From Deltaproteobacteria bacterium (GTDB lineage Bacteria; Desulfobacterota; DSM-4660; Desulfatiglandales; HGW-15): a stretch of 33,557 bases of DNA. A program made the position numbers and the translations under genes. The DNA lies in contig JAFDHB010000022.1 of the NCBI GenBank assembly GCA_019308985.1, positions 1 to 33,557 on the forward strand, written 5' to 3'. This document shows positions 7,613-15,985 of this stretch, piece by piece (the stretch's first letter is position 1; each line of letters begins with the position of its first letter). A model generated the notes under the pieces. It was not told where the DNA came from, made no database searches, and saw nothing but the letters and a program-made list of their open reading frames with translations.

Positions 7613-8266
7613 TCAGCCGAGGAACTTTCCTATCTCGAGTGGGTGCTCGATCAGGGCCTTTGCCCCTGAATCCAGTAATTCACGGGAATCACGAAACCCC
7701 CAAAGGGCCCCCACCGGGTACATTCCAGCAGCGACAGCAGTCTCCATATCAATTCCGCTGTCTCCGAGGTAAAGGAACAGGGAGGGGTGTAAGTTGAGAC
7801 TCCTGGATATCTCCAGGGCTCCTGCGGGGCTCGGTTTTCGGGGCAAACCATCACTCTGCCCGAGTATGTAAACGAAATTCCACTTGCCCAGGAAATACTC
7901 AACGCAGCGCATGGTGAAGGTATGGGCCTTGTTAGAGAGTATTGCCATTCTCAGGCCGCGTGATTCAACCAGATCCAGCATTTCTGGAATTCCATCGTAG
8001 GGTCTGGTCTTTGAATTCCAATTGGTGCTATAGGCCGCCAAAAAACGGTCAAGGCATCTTCTGACGTTATCGTCAGTGCGGACCTCTTCCGGCAAGGCAC
8101 GGTATACCAGAGTCGGTGTCCCATCGCCGATGAAATACCTGTATGATTCAGTCGGGTGGGGGGGAAATCCCATTTCTGTGAGTGCCTTGTTCATGGAGTC
8201 AGCCAGGTCTTCAAGTGTATCCAGCAGGGTCCCGTCCAGGTCGAAGATTATCGCCTCAAAATCCAT
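7613..8266 (-). CDS. HAD-family phosphatase, phosphoglycolate phosphatase-like
   Basis: 217 residues with all HAD motifs: motif I DLDGTLLDT (nucleophile D9, acid/base D11), motif II SNK at 111-113, motif III K144 in RKPSPAG, and motif IV GDSGIDM (168-174). The cap is the alpha-helical type between motifs I and II. The family includes Gph, which hydrolyses 2-phosphoglycolate, and broad sugar-phosphate phosphatases; the exact substrate cannot be set from sequence. It is cytosolic. It is transcribed away from the nitroreductase gene and convergent to the glycosyltransferase. Confidence 0.88.
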   Translation of the reverse strand: MDFEAIIFDLDGTLLDTLEDLADSMNKALTEMGFPPHPTESYRYFIGDGTPTLVYRALPEEVRTDDNVRRCLDRFLAAYSTNWNSKTRPYDGIPEMLDLVESRGLRMAILSNKAHTFTMRCVEYFLGKWNFVYILGQSDGLPRKPSPAGALEISRSLNLHPSLFLYLGDSGIDMETAVAAGMYPVGALWGFRDSRELLDSGAKALIEHPLEIGKFLG

Positions 8267-8344
8267 GTCCTACTGATCTCCCAATCGCCATGTGAGAAGT
8301 GATATTCGGGTTCGCCTCTAATTCGTGGAAAAGGCTATATTAAG

Positions 8345-8372
8345 TTGGAAAATCAAAGCACAATAATATAAT
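8345..8372 (+). promoter_or_regulatory. Sigma-70 promoter of the nitroreductase gene
   Basis: TTGGAA (8345-8350), a 16-bp spacer and a perfect TATAAT (8367-8372) in an AT-rich stretch between divergent genes. The start codon at 8437 is about 57 bases past the expected transcription start. Confidence 0.6.
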
Positions 8373-8436
8373 AGTACTATATGAGAGGGAACTACAGGTG
8401 GCAAGGCGAAACTTGAGGAATTAGAGGAGGAACGAG

Positions 8437-9015
8437 ATGAAAAATTTTAGAGAAATGGTAATTCAGAACCGCAGCTATCGCCGTTTTGATGAAACACACA
8501 GAATAACGAGGGAAACGCTGGTCGAGCTGATAGGACTCGCTCGTTGCACTGCATCTGCGGCCAATCTCCAACCATTGAAGTATATACTTTCCTATGAAAA
8601 AGGGACGAATGACCTTGTTTTTCCATGCCTTGCCTGGGCAGGCTATTTGAAAGACTGGGATGGTCCGGCGCCCGGGGAGCGCCCCACGGCGTATGTAGTC
8701 ATACTCCATGACGAGACGATCACGAAAAATGTGGGCTGTGATCACGGCATATCGGCTCAGACCATACTCCTGGGAGCGGTGGAAAGAGGCCTGGGCGGAT
8801 GCATGATAGGCTCAGTCAAAAAGGATTTTTTGCGAGAAAAACTTGATATCCCGGACCACTTGAAAATCTTACTGGTGATCGCCCTGGGCAAGCCTGCCGA
8901 AAAGGTGGTCTTGGAAGACGTGAAGCCCGGCGGAGACATCAAGTATTGGCGAGATGAAAACAGCGTCCACCACGTGCCCAAGAGGACACTCGATGAACTC
9001 ATTATTGGGGGATAG
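8437..9015 (+). CDS. Nitroreductase-family flavoprotein
   Basis: 192 residues. The family signature RSYRRFDE (12-19) gives the FMN-phosphate arginines, and ASAANLQPLKYIL (about 40-52) is the usual SPSGxNxQPWxF region with changes. AQTILLGAVERGLGGCMIGS is the second flavin segment. FMN-dependent NAD(P)H oxidoreductases of this fold reduce nitro compounds, quinones or flavins, or break B-ring or dehalogenation substrates; the specific role is unclear. The ribosome-binding site is GAGGAGGAA. The short insertion with CLAWAGYLKDWDGPAPGERP resembles a subgroup common in anaerobes. It is separated by 101 bases from the M16 peptidase gene and may share its transcript. Confidence 0.87.
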   Translation: MKNFREMVIQNRSYRRFDETHRITRETLVELIGLARCTASAANLQPLKYILSYEKGTNDLVFPCLAWAGYLKDWDGPAPGERPTAYVVILHDETITKNVGCDHGISAQTILLGAVERGLGGCMIGSVKKDFLREKLDIPDHLKILLVIALGKPAEKVVLEDVKPGGDIKYWRDENSVHHVPKRTLDELIIGG

Positions 9016-9116
9016 AGGCCCCCTCGGTCGGCAGAGGGGATATGGCTCGATGCCCCATGGGAAGGCGGAGAAAAAACCAAGCTTTCTTAGTCGTTGAAGG
9101 GAGCAAGGTGGAAAAA

Positions 9117-12100
9117 ATGAAAAGGATTTTCAAGGCCCTGCTAATCGCTTGGTGCCTGATTTTTTTTGCGGCCGGCATTTCTCAGGCAGCAAATCATGGC
9201 GAGAAATTCCGGTTGCAGGTCAAGGAGTTCACCCTGGAAAACGGCATGATGTTCCTGGTGGTGGAGCGCCACGTGTCTCCCCAGGTGACGTGCCGGCTGG
9301 CCATCAGGGCAGGGGCGGCCCTCGAGGAAAGGGGTAAGACGGGTATCGCCCATATGCTCGAGCATATGATGTTCAAGGGCACCAAGAACTTTGGAACGCT
9401 TGATTACAGGCGGGATCAGGAATTGCAGGAAAAAATCGAGGCTGCGTACCAGGCCATAAAGACTGAACTGGTCAAGCGCCGTCCAAACAAGGATTTTATC
9501 GCCAGGAAGAAGGCGGAGATGGCGAGGCTGAGAGAGGAGGTGCTCAAGATCTATGTTCCCCAGGCCTTTTCCTCACAGCTAGGGAAAAACGGGGCCGTGA
9601 ATGTCAATGCATTTACAAGCATGGACCAGACACAGTACCTCGCATCTCTTCCGTCAGACATGCTCGAGCAGTGGTTCTCCATTATCAGTGAGCAGCTGTT
9701 TGAGCCTGCCTGGAGGGAATTCTATGTTGAAAAAGAAGTAGTCCAGAGGGAGTGGGCTTACAGGTATGTCAATAACCCGAACGGCGCGGCATGGCTCGAC
9801 CTAAATGCCCTTGCCTACACGGCGCACCCCTATGGAAATCCTGTGATAGGCTGGAAGTCAGACATGGAGATGTTCAGTACCAGGGATGCCATGGAGTTTC
9901 ACAGGGAATATTACAACCCTTTGAACGCCGTATGTGTATTGGTGGGTGATGTGACGGTGGAGGAGGTCAGGAGGCTGGCCAAGATCTACTTTGAAAGATA
10001 CCCGGCTGGTAGGCGGGCGCCGGAGATAGTTACAAGGGAGCCCGCCCAGGAAGGGCCCAGGGAGAGCCTGCGGTACCTGAAGGGTGCGAGGACGCCCCTG
10101 GTGAGGATAGGGTTCCATGCCCCGCCCATGGGGGAAAGGGACTTCTATGCCCTTGACCTGTTGAGCATGGTCCTGAGCTATGGTCACAGTTCCCGCATCA
10201 ACCAGAACATCATCAACAGGGGCCTTGCAGCCAGGGCCTGGGCAACAAACCTGGATACCAGGTACGGCGGACTTTTTGTCCTCGGCGGCGCCCCCAATGA
10301 ACCTGCGGAATTGATGAAAGACGTGGTATCAGAAGCCCAAAAACGCCGAGCATACTTGAGAGTCTCCCGGGAGCTGGAAGAGATGCTCCTCAAGGAGGTG
10401 GAGGGCTTGAAGGAGCGGCCTGTCTCGCGCAAGGAGCTGGAGCGGGTGATCAAGATGAATCAGAGGGCATTTATTGAGAAGCTGCGTGATAACGAAGGGC
10501 TGGCCGGTACCATTGCCACACTGGAGGTCCAGAAGGGATGGCGTTATCTGATGACCTACCTGGACAGGCTCAAAGAAATTACTCCCCGTGAAATAATGGA
10601 TGCGGCTGAGAAGTATCTCACGAGAGAGAGGAAGAATACCGTCTTCATAATACCTGGCGGAAGGGCGGAGAGGCCGCCGGTAAAATACGAAGAGACGAGA
10701 ACCATAAGCGGGAGGGCGGCCCTCAAGCTGGTAAAGCCAAAGTCATTCGAGAACCATTCGATCTATCCCACCCCGGCAGGATGGAAACACCCACTGTCCT
10801 TTGAGCGACATCCTGAAAAGATAACCTATCCCAAGGCAGAGACCGCTTCAATTGGAGGGACAAAGCTATTTTACCTGCCCGACAGAGAGCTGCCTCTTAT
10901 TGACTTGACCATACTGGTCAAGGCAGGGGAGGTGGACTTGCCTCCTTCAAAGACGGGCCTAGCGGGCATTCTCAGTGGATCCATCTCACGGGGAGGCACG
11001 GAAAGATACGGCCCTGCGGTTCTTGCCGCCCTTTTGGACGAGAACGCCATCGACTTGTCGGTTTCCGTCGGAGAGGAGATGAGCCTTATCCATCTTTCCG
11101 TGATGAAGGAAGACTGGGAAAAGGGTTTGGAGATACTCGAAGAGGTATTGAGACGCCCCAGGTTTGATCCCTTGGTGCTGGATGCGGTCAAGAGACAGGC
11201 CTTGGCGGCTCTAAGGAGACAGAGCGAGGACGCCCAGGCCGTCAGCATGAGGGAGTGGAGGATCTGGCACTTCAAGGGCCATCCCTATGGGCGGGATCCC
11301 CTAAAGGGTATGGAAACCATTCCCCGTATCAGTCGCGAGGACCTTGCCGGATTCTTGAAAACATATTTTGTCCCGTCAAACATGGAACTATGCCTTTCGG
11401 GGGACATTGAAAAGGAGAAAGCCATTGAAGACCTGGAGGAGTTTCTCGGAAGATTTGAGAAGAAGGAGTCGCCGCAACGGGTCCTCGCGGAGCCGAGGGA
11501 GACCCCGCCTGTCATTGCGCTCATTCACAAACCCGGCCAGGTTCAATCCCAGGTAACGATGGGGCTCAGGGGGATGAAGCGCACAAATCCGGATTACTGG
11601 AAAATGGACCTCCTGGTACGCATCTTCGGGCGCCAGGACTCTCTGCTCTACACCAGGCTAAGGGATGACCTCGGTCTTGTCTATTCTGCGGGTTTCTTTC
11701 AGTCATACAAGTGGAAGGCGGGTTTTCTTGCGGGTTATATCGGCTGCAGGGCCGACAAGACCGCGGAATCCATCCGCGAAACCGTAAAGATAATGAACTC
11801 CCTGCGAAGGGAAGTCCCCGGGACGGAACTGGAGCAGAAGCGGCTGGACTCCTTGAACAGCTTCGTGTTCAACGTGGATACGCCTGCCGAACTGGTGGAG
11901 GTATATGGTCGCTATTATATGAGGAAGGAGCCTTTGGATACCCTTGAGAGGATACAGGACTCTTACATTGGCGCTACCAAGCATGAGCTTGAATCCCTTG
12001 CCAGGAGATTCCTGAATCCCAAGAAGCTACAGGTCTTTGTAGTGGCAGACAAGACCATAGAGACAGGTCGTGGAAAGACCCTGGAAGACGATCTCGTGGC

Positions 12101-12149
12101 CCTGGCAGAGGAATTGGGGGTGCCATACAGGGAAATGCCCCTGCGCTGA
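9117..12149 (+). CDS. Secreted M16-family zinc metallopeptidase (two-unit, pitrilysin-like)
   Basis: 1010 residues from ATG 9117. The open frame continues upstream to 9042, but MKRIFKALL begins a proper signal peptide (cleavage near SQA-A, residue 24), so the shorter start is preferred. The first M16 unit carries the inverted zinc motif HMLEH (H79, E82, H83) and the downstream glutamates E205 and E212 in EKEVVQREW. A Lys/Glu-rich helical insert (about 97-150) separates them. The second unit (about 590-1000, with GLAGILSGSISRGGTERYG) lacks HxxEH and is the inactive partner half, as in pitrilysin and insulysin. The protein is likely periplasmic and degrades peptides. Length fits full two-unit enzymes. 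Confidence 0.92.
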   Translation: MKRIFKALLIAWCLIFFAAGISQAANHGEKFRLQVKEFTLENGMMFLVVERHVSPQVTCRLAIRAGAALEERGKTGIAHMLEHMMFKGTKNFGTLDYRRDQELQEKIEAAYQAIKTELVKRRPNKDFIARKKAEMARLREEVLKIYVPQAFSSQLGKNGAVNVNAFTSMDQTQYLASLPSDMLEQWFSIISEQLFEPAWREFYVEKEVVQREWAYRYVNNPNGAAWLDLNALAYTAHPYGNPVIGWKSDMEMFSTRDAMEFHREYYNPLNAVCVLVGDVTVEEVRRLAKIYFERYPAGRRAPEIVTREPAQEGPRESLRYLKGARTPLVRIGFHAPPMGERDFYALDLLSMVLSYGHSSRINQNIINRGLAARAWATNLDTRYGGLFVLGGAPNEPAELMKDVVSEAQKRRAYLRVSRELEEMLLKEVEGLKERPVSRKELERVIKMNQRAFIEKLRDNEGLAGTIATLEVQKGWRYLMTYLDRLKEITPREIMDAAEKYLTRERKNTVFIIPGGRAERPPVKYEETRTISGRAALKLVKPKSFENHSIYPTPAGWKHPLSFERHPEKITYPKAETASIGGTKLFYLPDRELPLIDLTILVKAGEVDLPPSKTGLAGILSGSISRGGTERYGPAVLAALLDENAIDLSVSVGEEMSLIHLSVMKEDWEKGLEILEEVLRRPRFDPLVLDAVKRQALAALRRQSEDAQAVSMREWRIWHFKGHPYGRDPLKGMETIPRISREDLAGFLKTYFVPSNMELCLSGDIEKEKAIEDLEEFLGRFEKKESPQRVLAEPRETPPVIALIHKPGQVQSQVTMGLRGMKRTNPDYWKMDLLVRIFGRQDSLLYTRLRDDLGLVYSAGFFQSYKWKAGFLAGYIGCRADKTAESIRETVKIMNSLRREVPGTELEQKRLDSLNSFVFNVDTPAELVEVYGRYYMRKEPLDTLERIQDSYIGATKHELESLARRFLNPKKLQVFVVADKTIETGRGKTLEDDLVALAEELGVPYREMPLR

Positions 12150-12470
12150 AACTCCAGGCGACAAAAGATTCCCAGTATTGCCCTTGACAATTGTCATCAA
12201 GAGCCTATATACTGGCCGATCTTTTACAGGATTGTCTGTTATTCTACGGGGTTATCCAGGAAACCCAGGTGAGTTACTTTCACTGCATCCACGCTGGGGA
12301 TCTTGATTGCATAGGGGTTGATTAAAGGCAGGGAAAATCGCAAGCAATTTTCGATGTGTGTGCCGACACGCGAACCACGAGGCATGAGAAAGGAGGTAAT
12401 GGGCAAAGGAAGATATTGAACAGGAATCTCGGACGGGTAGATCGAACACAAATTGGGAAAGGAGGAAGCT
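12150..12470. other. Intergenic region upstream of tctC
   Basis: 321 bases without a supported gene. It contains the promoter/palindrome at 12184-12213. A tiny frame near 12384 (MRKEVMGKGRY) sits on a GGAGG sequence but is too short and poorly spaced to call. Confidence 0.45.
12184..12213 (+). promoter_or_regulatory. Candidate promoter with palindromic operator before tctCBA
   Basis: TTGACA at 12184-12189 and TATATA (12206) or TATACT (12208-12213) form a promoter with a 16 or 18 bp spacer. TGACAATTGTCA (12185-12196) is a perfect 12-bp palindrome overlapping the -35, so a dimeric repressor could block it. Transcription would begin about 250 bases before tctC. Confidence 0.5.
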
Positions 12471-13421
12471 ATGAATACAAAAAGGTTTTTGGTTGGTTTC
12501 GCAGTCGTTTGTATGATATTGGCGCCTGTTTTGGGCCAAGCGGAAGAGTGGGCCCCTAAGGGCTCGATTAGACTCCTGATTGCGTTTGGGGCCGGAGGGT
12601 CAACTGACACCCTGGGACGGTTGGTTGCAGCCCAGGTCGAAGAAGACACGGGATGGAACGTTGTCGTGGAAAACAAACCCGGTGGCGGAGGTGTGGCTAT
12701 GCTGTCGGGACTGATGAATGAGAAACCCGATGGTTTGACAATCGGGTTGGCTGTGAATGTACCCATACTCTTGAATTTGGCCAAGCGAGGAGACAAGCTG
12801 CCATTCAAAATCGATACCTTTGACTATCTGGGTACCATTACCAAGGGAGAAGTGGCACTGGTAGCGCGATCTGATGCCCCCTTTGACGATATCCACGACT
12901 TTATAGCGCTTGCAAAAAAGAAAAAATTGGCGATTGCATTTGATGCCATGCCACAACAGATGATTATGACGGCCGTGGGTAATCAGGCCGGTGTAAAATT
13001 CAAATTTATCAAACACAAAAGCGGTGCCGAACAGATACAGAGTCTTCTGGGCGGTCACGTAGACGCCGGATGTCCCGCAGGTGCACATATCAAATATCTC
13101 CAAAGCGGCGATCTTAAGATGATCGCGGCCTTTGGTAAGGACCGTTATAGTTATGCGCCTGAAACAAAGACCCTCATGGAGAGCGGGTACAAATTTTATC
13201 TCGATCCCTATTATTACCTGGTTGCTCCCAGGGGATTGCCTGCCAATGTAAAGGCAACCCTGGTCAAGGTTTTCGACGAAGCCATCCATTCCGACAGGGT
13301 GAAAACAGCCCTTTGGAATACATTGAAGACTGCCCCCTATAATTTGGGACCGGATGGCACCTTTAAGATGCTCTCAGACGGGGTGAGAAACATAAAGACC
13401 GTCATCGATGCGGGAAAGTAA
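12471..13421 (+). CDS. tctC: Tripartite tricarboxylate transporter substrate-binding protein
   Basis: 316 residues. The signal peptide is MNTKRFLVGFAVVCMILAPVLGQA. The mature protein begins the Bug/TctC pattern: IRLLIAFGAGGSTDTLGRLVA, then VVVENKPGGGG, a long ligand-binding core and APRGLPANVKATLVKVFDEA near the C-terminus. It binds a carboxylate in the periplasm and hands it to TctAB, using the ion gradient. The start is ATG 12471 with AAAGGAGG; an in-frame ATG at 12453 is less likely. The specific solute cannot be read from sequence. A 9-bp hairpin lies before tctB, which may hold tctC expression above that of the membrane genes. Confidence 0.92.
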   Translation: MNTKRFLVGFAVVCMILAPVLGQAEEWAPKGSIRLLIAFGAGGSTDTLGRLVAAQVEEDTGWNVVVENKPGGGGVAMLSGLMNEKPDGLTIGLAVNVPILLNLAKRGDKLPFKIDTFDYLGTITKGEVALVARSDAPFDDIHDFIALAKKKKLAIAFDAMPQQMIMTAVGNQAGVKFKFIKHKSGAEQIQSLLGGHVDAGCPAGAHIKYLQSGDLKMIAAFGKDRYSYAPETKTLMESGYKFYLDPYYYLVAPRGLPANVKATLVKVFDEAIHSDRVKTALWNTLKTAPYNLGPDGTFKMLSDGVRNIKTVIDAGK

Positions 13422-13437
13422 GACCTTCACTTGAAAC

Positions 13438-13465
13438 GACTCCGCGGGATCAGTCTCGCGGAGTC
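13438..13465 (+). terminator. Hairpin between tctC and tctB (mRNA stabiliser or attenuator)
   Basis: GACTCCGCG (13438-13446) and CGCGGAGTC (13457-13465) form a perfect 9-bp GC-rich stem with a 10-base loop. No T run follows, so full termination is unlikely; it could protect the tctC mRNA 3' end or partly reduce read-through. Confidence 0.55.
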
Positions 13466-13492
13466 ACTATTCAATAAGTCAGGAAGCTGCGG

Positions 13493-13912
13493 ATGACACT
13501 GAATCGTATATCAGGGCTTGTTATCGCCGTCATAGGGCTAATGCTGCTTTTTTGGATTGTTCCACGGCACACTGAAACGGTGGATTACGCCTGGCTGCGT
13601 CCGGCGACACTGCCGATAATCACGGCCGTTGTCGCCCTTATATCAAGCATCGTCCATATCATTTTTCCTTCCGGAACAGCCGAACTTGATGTGCGGCTTG
13701 CCTTGCGTGCCGGTTTGTTTTTTGCGATTTCCCTGCTGGCCCTTTTGCTAATGCACTTTCTCGGGTTTCTCATCGGAGCGCCGTTTCTGGTTATGGTCCT
13801 TATGCTATTGGTCGGAGAGCGACGGCCGCTCTGGTTGATCGCAGGTATTGTGTTGATACCTCTGGCGATGTGGAGTGCCATCGTACTGCTGCTGAATCGA
13901 CCGCTCCCTTAG
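13493..13912 (+). CDS. tctB: Tripartite tricarboxylate transporter small membrane subunit
   Basis: 139 residues, four predicted membrane helices: about 7-24, 34-53, 72-92 and 98-131, the last segment probably a helical pair. Size and layout fit the TctB family, which is poorly conserved in sequence. It pairs with TctA in the inner membrane. The start is ATG 13493, 18 bases before tctA begins at the other end. Position between tctC and tctA supports the call more than sequence alone. Confidence 0.85.
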   Translation: MTLNRISGLVIAVIGLMLLFWIVPRHTETVDYAWLRPATLPIITAVVALISSIVHIIFPSGTAELDVRLALRAGLFFAISLLALLLMHFLGFLIGAPFLVMVLMLLVGERRPLWLIAGIVLIPLAMWSAIVLLLNRPLP

Positions 13913-13930
13913 AAGATAACGGTTACTACC

Positions 13931-15433
13931 ATGATTGATTTCAACATCGTCATTGCGGGTCTTTCCGACGCATTTACCCTGTATAATTTGCTTTTCGTCC
14001 TCTTTGGCGTGATTTTAGGACAGCTCGTGGGCGCCCTTCCGGGCACCGGGCCTGTGATGGCCATGGCCATCGCGATCCCCTTCACCTTTACCTTGAATCC
14101 CCTCACCGCAATCGCCTTTCTGATCGGGGTCAACAAAGGCGGGCTGGTCGGCGGCGCCATTCCCGCCATATTGATCAATACTCCCGGAACGCCTGATGCC
14201 GCCGCCACTACCCTGGATGGTTTTCCTATGACTCAGCAAGGAAAATCGGAAAAGGCGTTGAAAATGGCCCTCTATTCATCCATTACCGGTGATGCCTTCA
14301 GCGATATCGTTCTTTTTACCGTTTCCCCGCTCATCGCCGCGGTGGCCTTAAAGATGGGCCCCATGGAAATATTCGCCCTCATGGTATTCGCATTCTCGGT
14401 CATCTCAGGGCTCGTGGGCGATTCCATGGCCAAAGGAATCACATCCACGGCCTTGGGTCTGTTTTGTGCTACCGTGGGATTGGATCCGGAACACAGCACA
14501 CCGCGTTTTATTTTTGGATTTTTCCAACTATATGACGGGCTGCCGCTCGTGTCTGTGGCCTTGGGCATGTTGGCCGTGCCGGAGATTTTTCGCCGGCTGG
14601 CACGAATCCGAGGCAAAATCAGCTCGACCGTAGCGGTCTCCAAAACGCAAAAAAGGGAAGATCGCCGGGTCAGTTGGGCCGAGTATTGGTCCTGCCGGTA
14701 TACCATGCTGAGGGGTTCGGTGATCGGAACCATCATGGGAGCGATCCCGGGACTCGATTCGTCGGCCGCGGCATTTATGACTTACGCAACAGCGAAACAG
14801 ACATCCAAGGACCCGGATAGTTTCGGCAGGGGCAACATTCACGGCGTCGCGGCGACAGAATCGGCCAACAGCTCGGTCTCCGGGGCCAATTTGATCCCCA
14901 TGCTGACACTTGGTATCCCCGGTAATATTGCCGCAGCCCTGATTATTACCGCACTTATGATCCATGGCGTTCAACCGGGCCCTCTTCTTTTTCGGGAGCA
15001 GGGACAACTGATTTACGGGCTTTTCGGCGCCTTGATGATGGCGAACGTTCTGAACCTCACATCAGGGCTTTTGGGACTACGCCTCTGGTCACGTGTGATT
15101 AGAGCGCCCGAATCGTTTATTTTTCCGACGGCCCTGCTGCTTTGCATCGTGGGCGTATACATGGCCACAGGCGGGTTGCTTGGCGTGAGTATTATGTTCA
15201 TCTTCGCGTTCATAAGTTACCTGATGCATGCGTTTGGTTACTCGGCTATCGTGTTTGTTATCGGCTTCTTTCTCGGGGAAAGATTCGAACTGACCTTGTC
15301 TCAATCGCTGAATCTGATGGACGGCGAACTAATCGTATTGCTTCATCACCCGATCGCCCTCGCTCTTTTTGCCCTGGCATTCTCTTCCGTGTATTGGTTC
15401 AGCATCCGCCCGGCGAAAAGAAACCGACGATGA
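13931..15433 (+). CDS. tctA: Tripartite tricarboxylate transporter large membrane subunit
   Basis: 500 residues, about 11-12 membrane helices. The conserved TctA segment is clear: ILGQLVGALPGTGPVMAMA at about 29-47, then FLIGVNKGGLVGGAIPAILINTPGTPDAAAT, and a matching second-half repeat AIPGLDSSAAAFMTYATAKQ and ANLIPMLTLGIPGNIAAA. TctA is the ion-coupled transport channel that works with TctB and the binding protein TctC. The ribosome-binding site is weak, so translation may be coupled to tctB, 18 bases upstream. Nothing unusual was seen in the sequence. Confidence 0.93.
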   Translation: MIDFNIVIAGLSDAFTLYNLLFVLFGVILGQLVGALPGTGPVMAMAIAIPFTFTLNPLTAIAFLIGVNKGGLVGGAIPAILINTPGTPDAAATTLDGFPMTQQGKSEKALKMALYSSITGDAFSDIVLFTVSPLIAAVALKMGPMEIFALMVFAFSVISGLVGDSMAKGITSTALGLFCATVGLDPEHSTPRFIFGFFQLYDGLPLVSVALGMLAVPEIFRRLARIRGKISSTVAVSKTQKREDRRVSWAEYWSCRYTMLRGSVIGTIMGAIPGLDSSAAAFMTYATAKQTSKDPDSFGRGNIHGVAATESANSSVSGANLIPMLTLGIPGNIAAALIITALMIHGVQPGPLLFREQGQLIYGLFGALMMANVLNLTSGLLGLRLWSRVIRAPESFIFPTALLLCIVGVYMATGGLLGVSIMFIFAFISYLMHAFGYSAIVFVIGFFLGERFELTLSQSLNLMDGELIVLLHHPIALALFALAFSSVYWFSIRPAKRNRR

Positions 15434-15572
15434 AAGTTGCTGGGAATTCCTGTTTGACCATCTCTTGAGGTAACGAACCGGGGCTCGGACACTGATTGCA
15501 AAGCAGTTGACTGGAAGCAAAAAGGAGATTAGGTTACGAATAGGAGATCGAAGAAAACCACGGAGGTACGCG

Positions 15573-15755
15573 ATGAATGTTCCAAGGAAGATAGGTATAG
15601 GAATACTGATGTTGATCCCGACCTTTGTAGGAGGGGGCGCCCTGTGGGACATATTTGGGGGTAGTTGGATCCCGGTGGTTGTATGGGTGATCATAATGGC
15701 GTTTGTTGCGGGAGGGATTATCAACGAAAAAATTTCCTTCGGAAAGACGGCCTGA
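15573..15755 (+). CDS. Small membrane protein, unknown function
   Basis: 60 residues from ATG 15573, preceded by GGAGGT. There are two hydrophobic segments: about 8-26 (IGILMLIPTFVGGGALWDI) and about 32-50 (WIPVVVWVIIMAFVAGGII), joined by a short Gly-rich turn, with a Lys-rich start and end. It probably forms an inner-membrane hairpin. No family was recognised. An upstream in-frame extension to 15507 lacks a ribosome-binding site. The gene lies between tctA and another short gene. Confidence 0.6.
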   Translation: MNVPRKIGIGILMLIPTFVGGGALWDIFGGSWIPVVVWVIIMAFVAGGIINEKISFGKTA

Positions 15756-15802
15756 TAGCGCTGATAAGGAGAAGCGTAGGCGTCTCCGGAAAGGAGGATC
15801 CC

Positions 15803-15964
15803 ATGGAGGACAAGGAAGAAGCTAAAGAAAGGGCCAAAGCCGAGAAAAAAAAGAAGAAAGATCCCATTGACCCTCTTCCCTATTGCAGGAATGCGCCCAG
15901 CGCGGAGCATGCGAGGGCCGAGCTTGATGATGAACCCTGCGATGACTTCAGGGAGGGCGAATAG
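15803..15964 (+). CDS. Small charged protein, unknown function
   Basis: 53 residues from ATG 15803 with the strong ribosome-binding site AAAGGAGG. The first half is a Lys/Glu helix (KEEAKERAKAEKKKKKD). The second half contains two cysteines, in PLPYCRN and EPCDDF, about 23 residues apart, and an acidic tail. No family was recognised. The ribosome-binding site and position, 48 bases after the small membrane gene and 21 before pncA, support a real gene in an operon. Confidence 0.5.
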   Translation: MEDKEEAKERAKAEKKKKKDPIDPLPYCRNAPSAEHARAELDDEPCDDFREGE

Positions 15965-15985
15965 GTTTTAACCTGGGGTTTCAAG

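Noticed and set aside
9020..9039. CCCCTC/GAGGGG hairpin as terminator of the nitroreductase gene
   Set aside because: Only 6 bp, with no T run, so termination is not supported.
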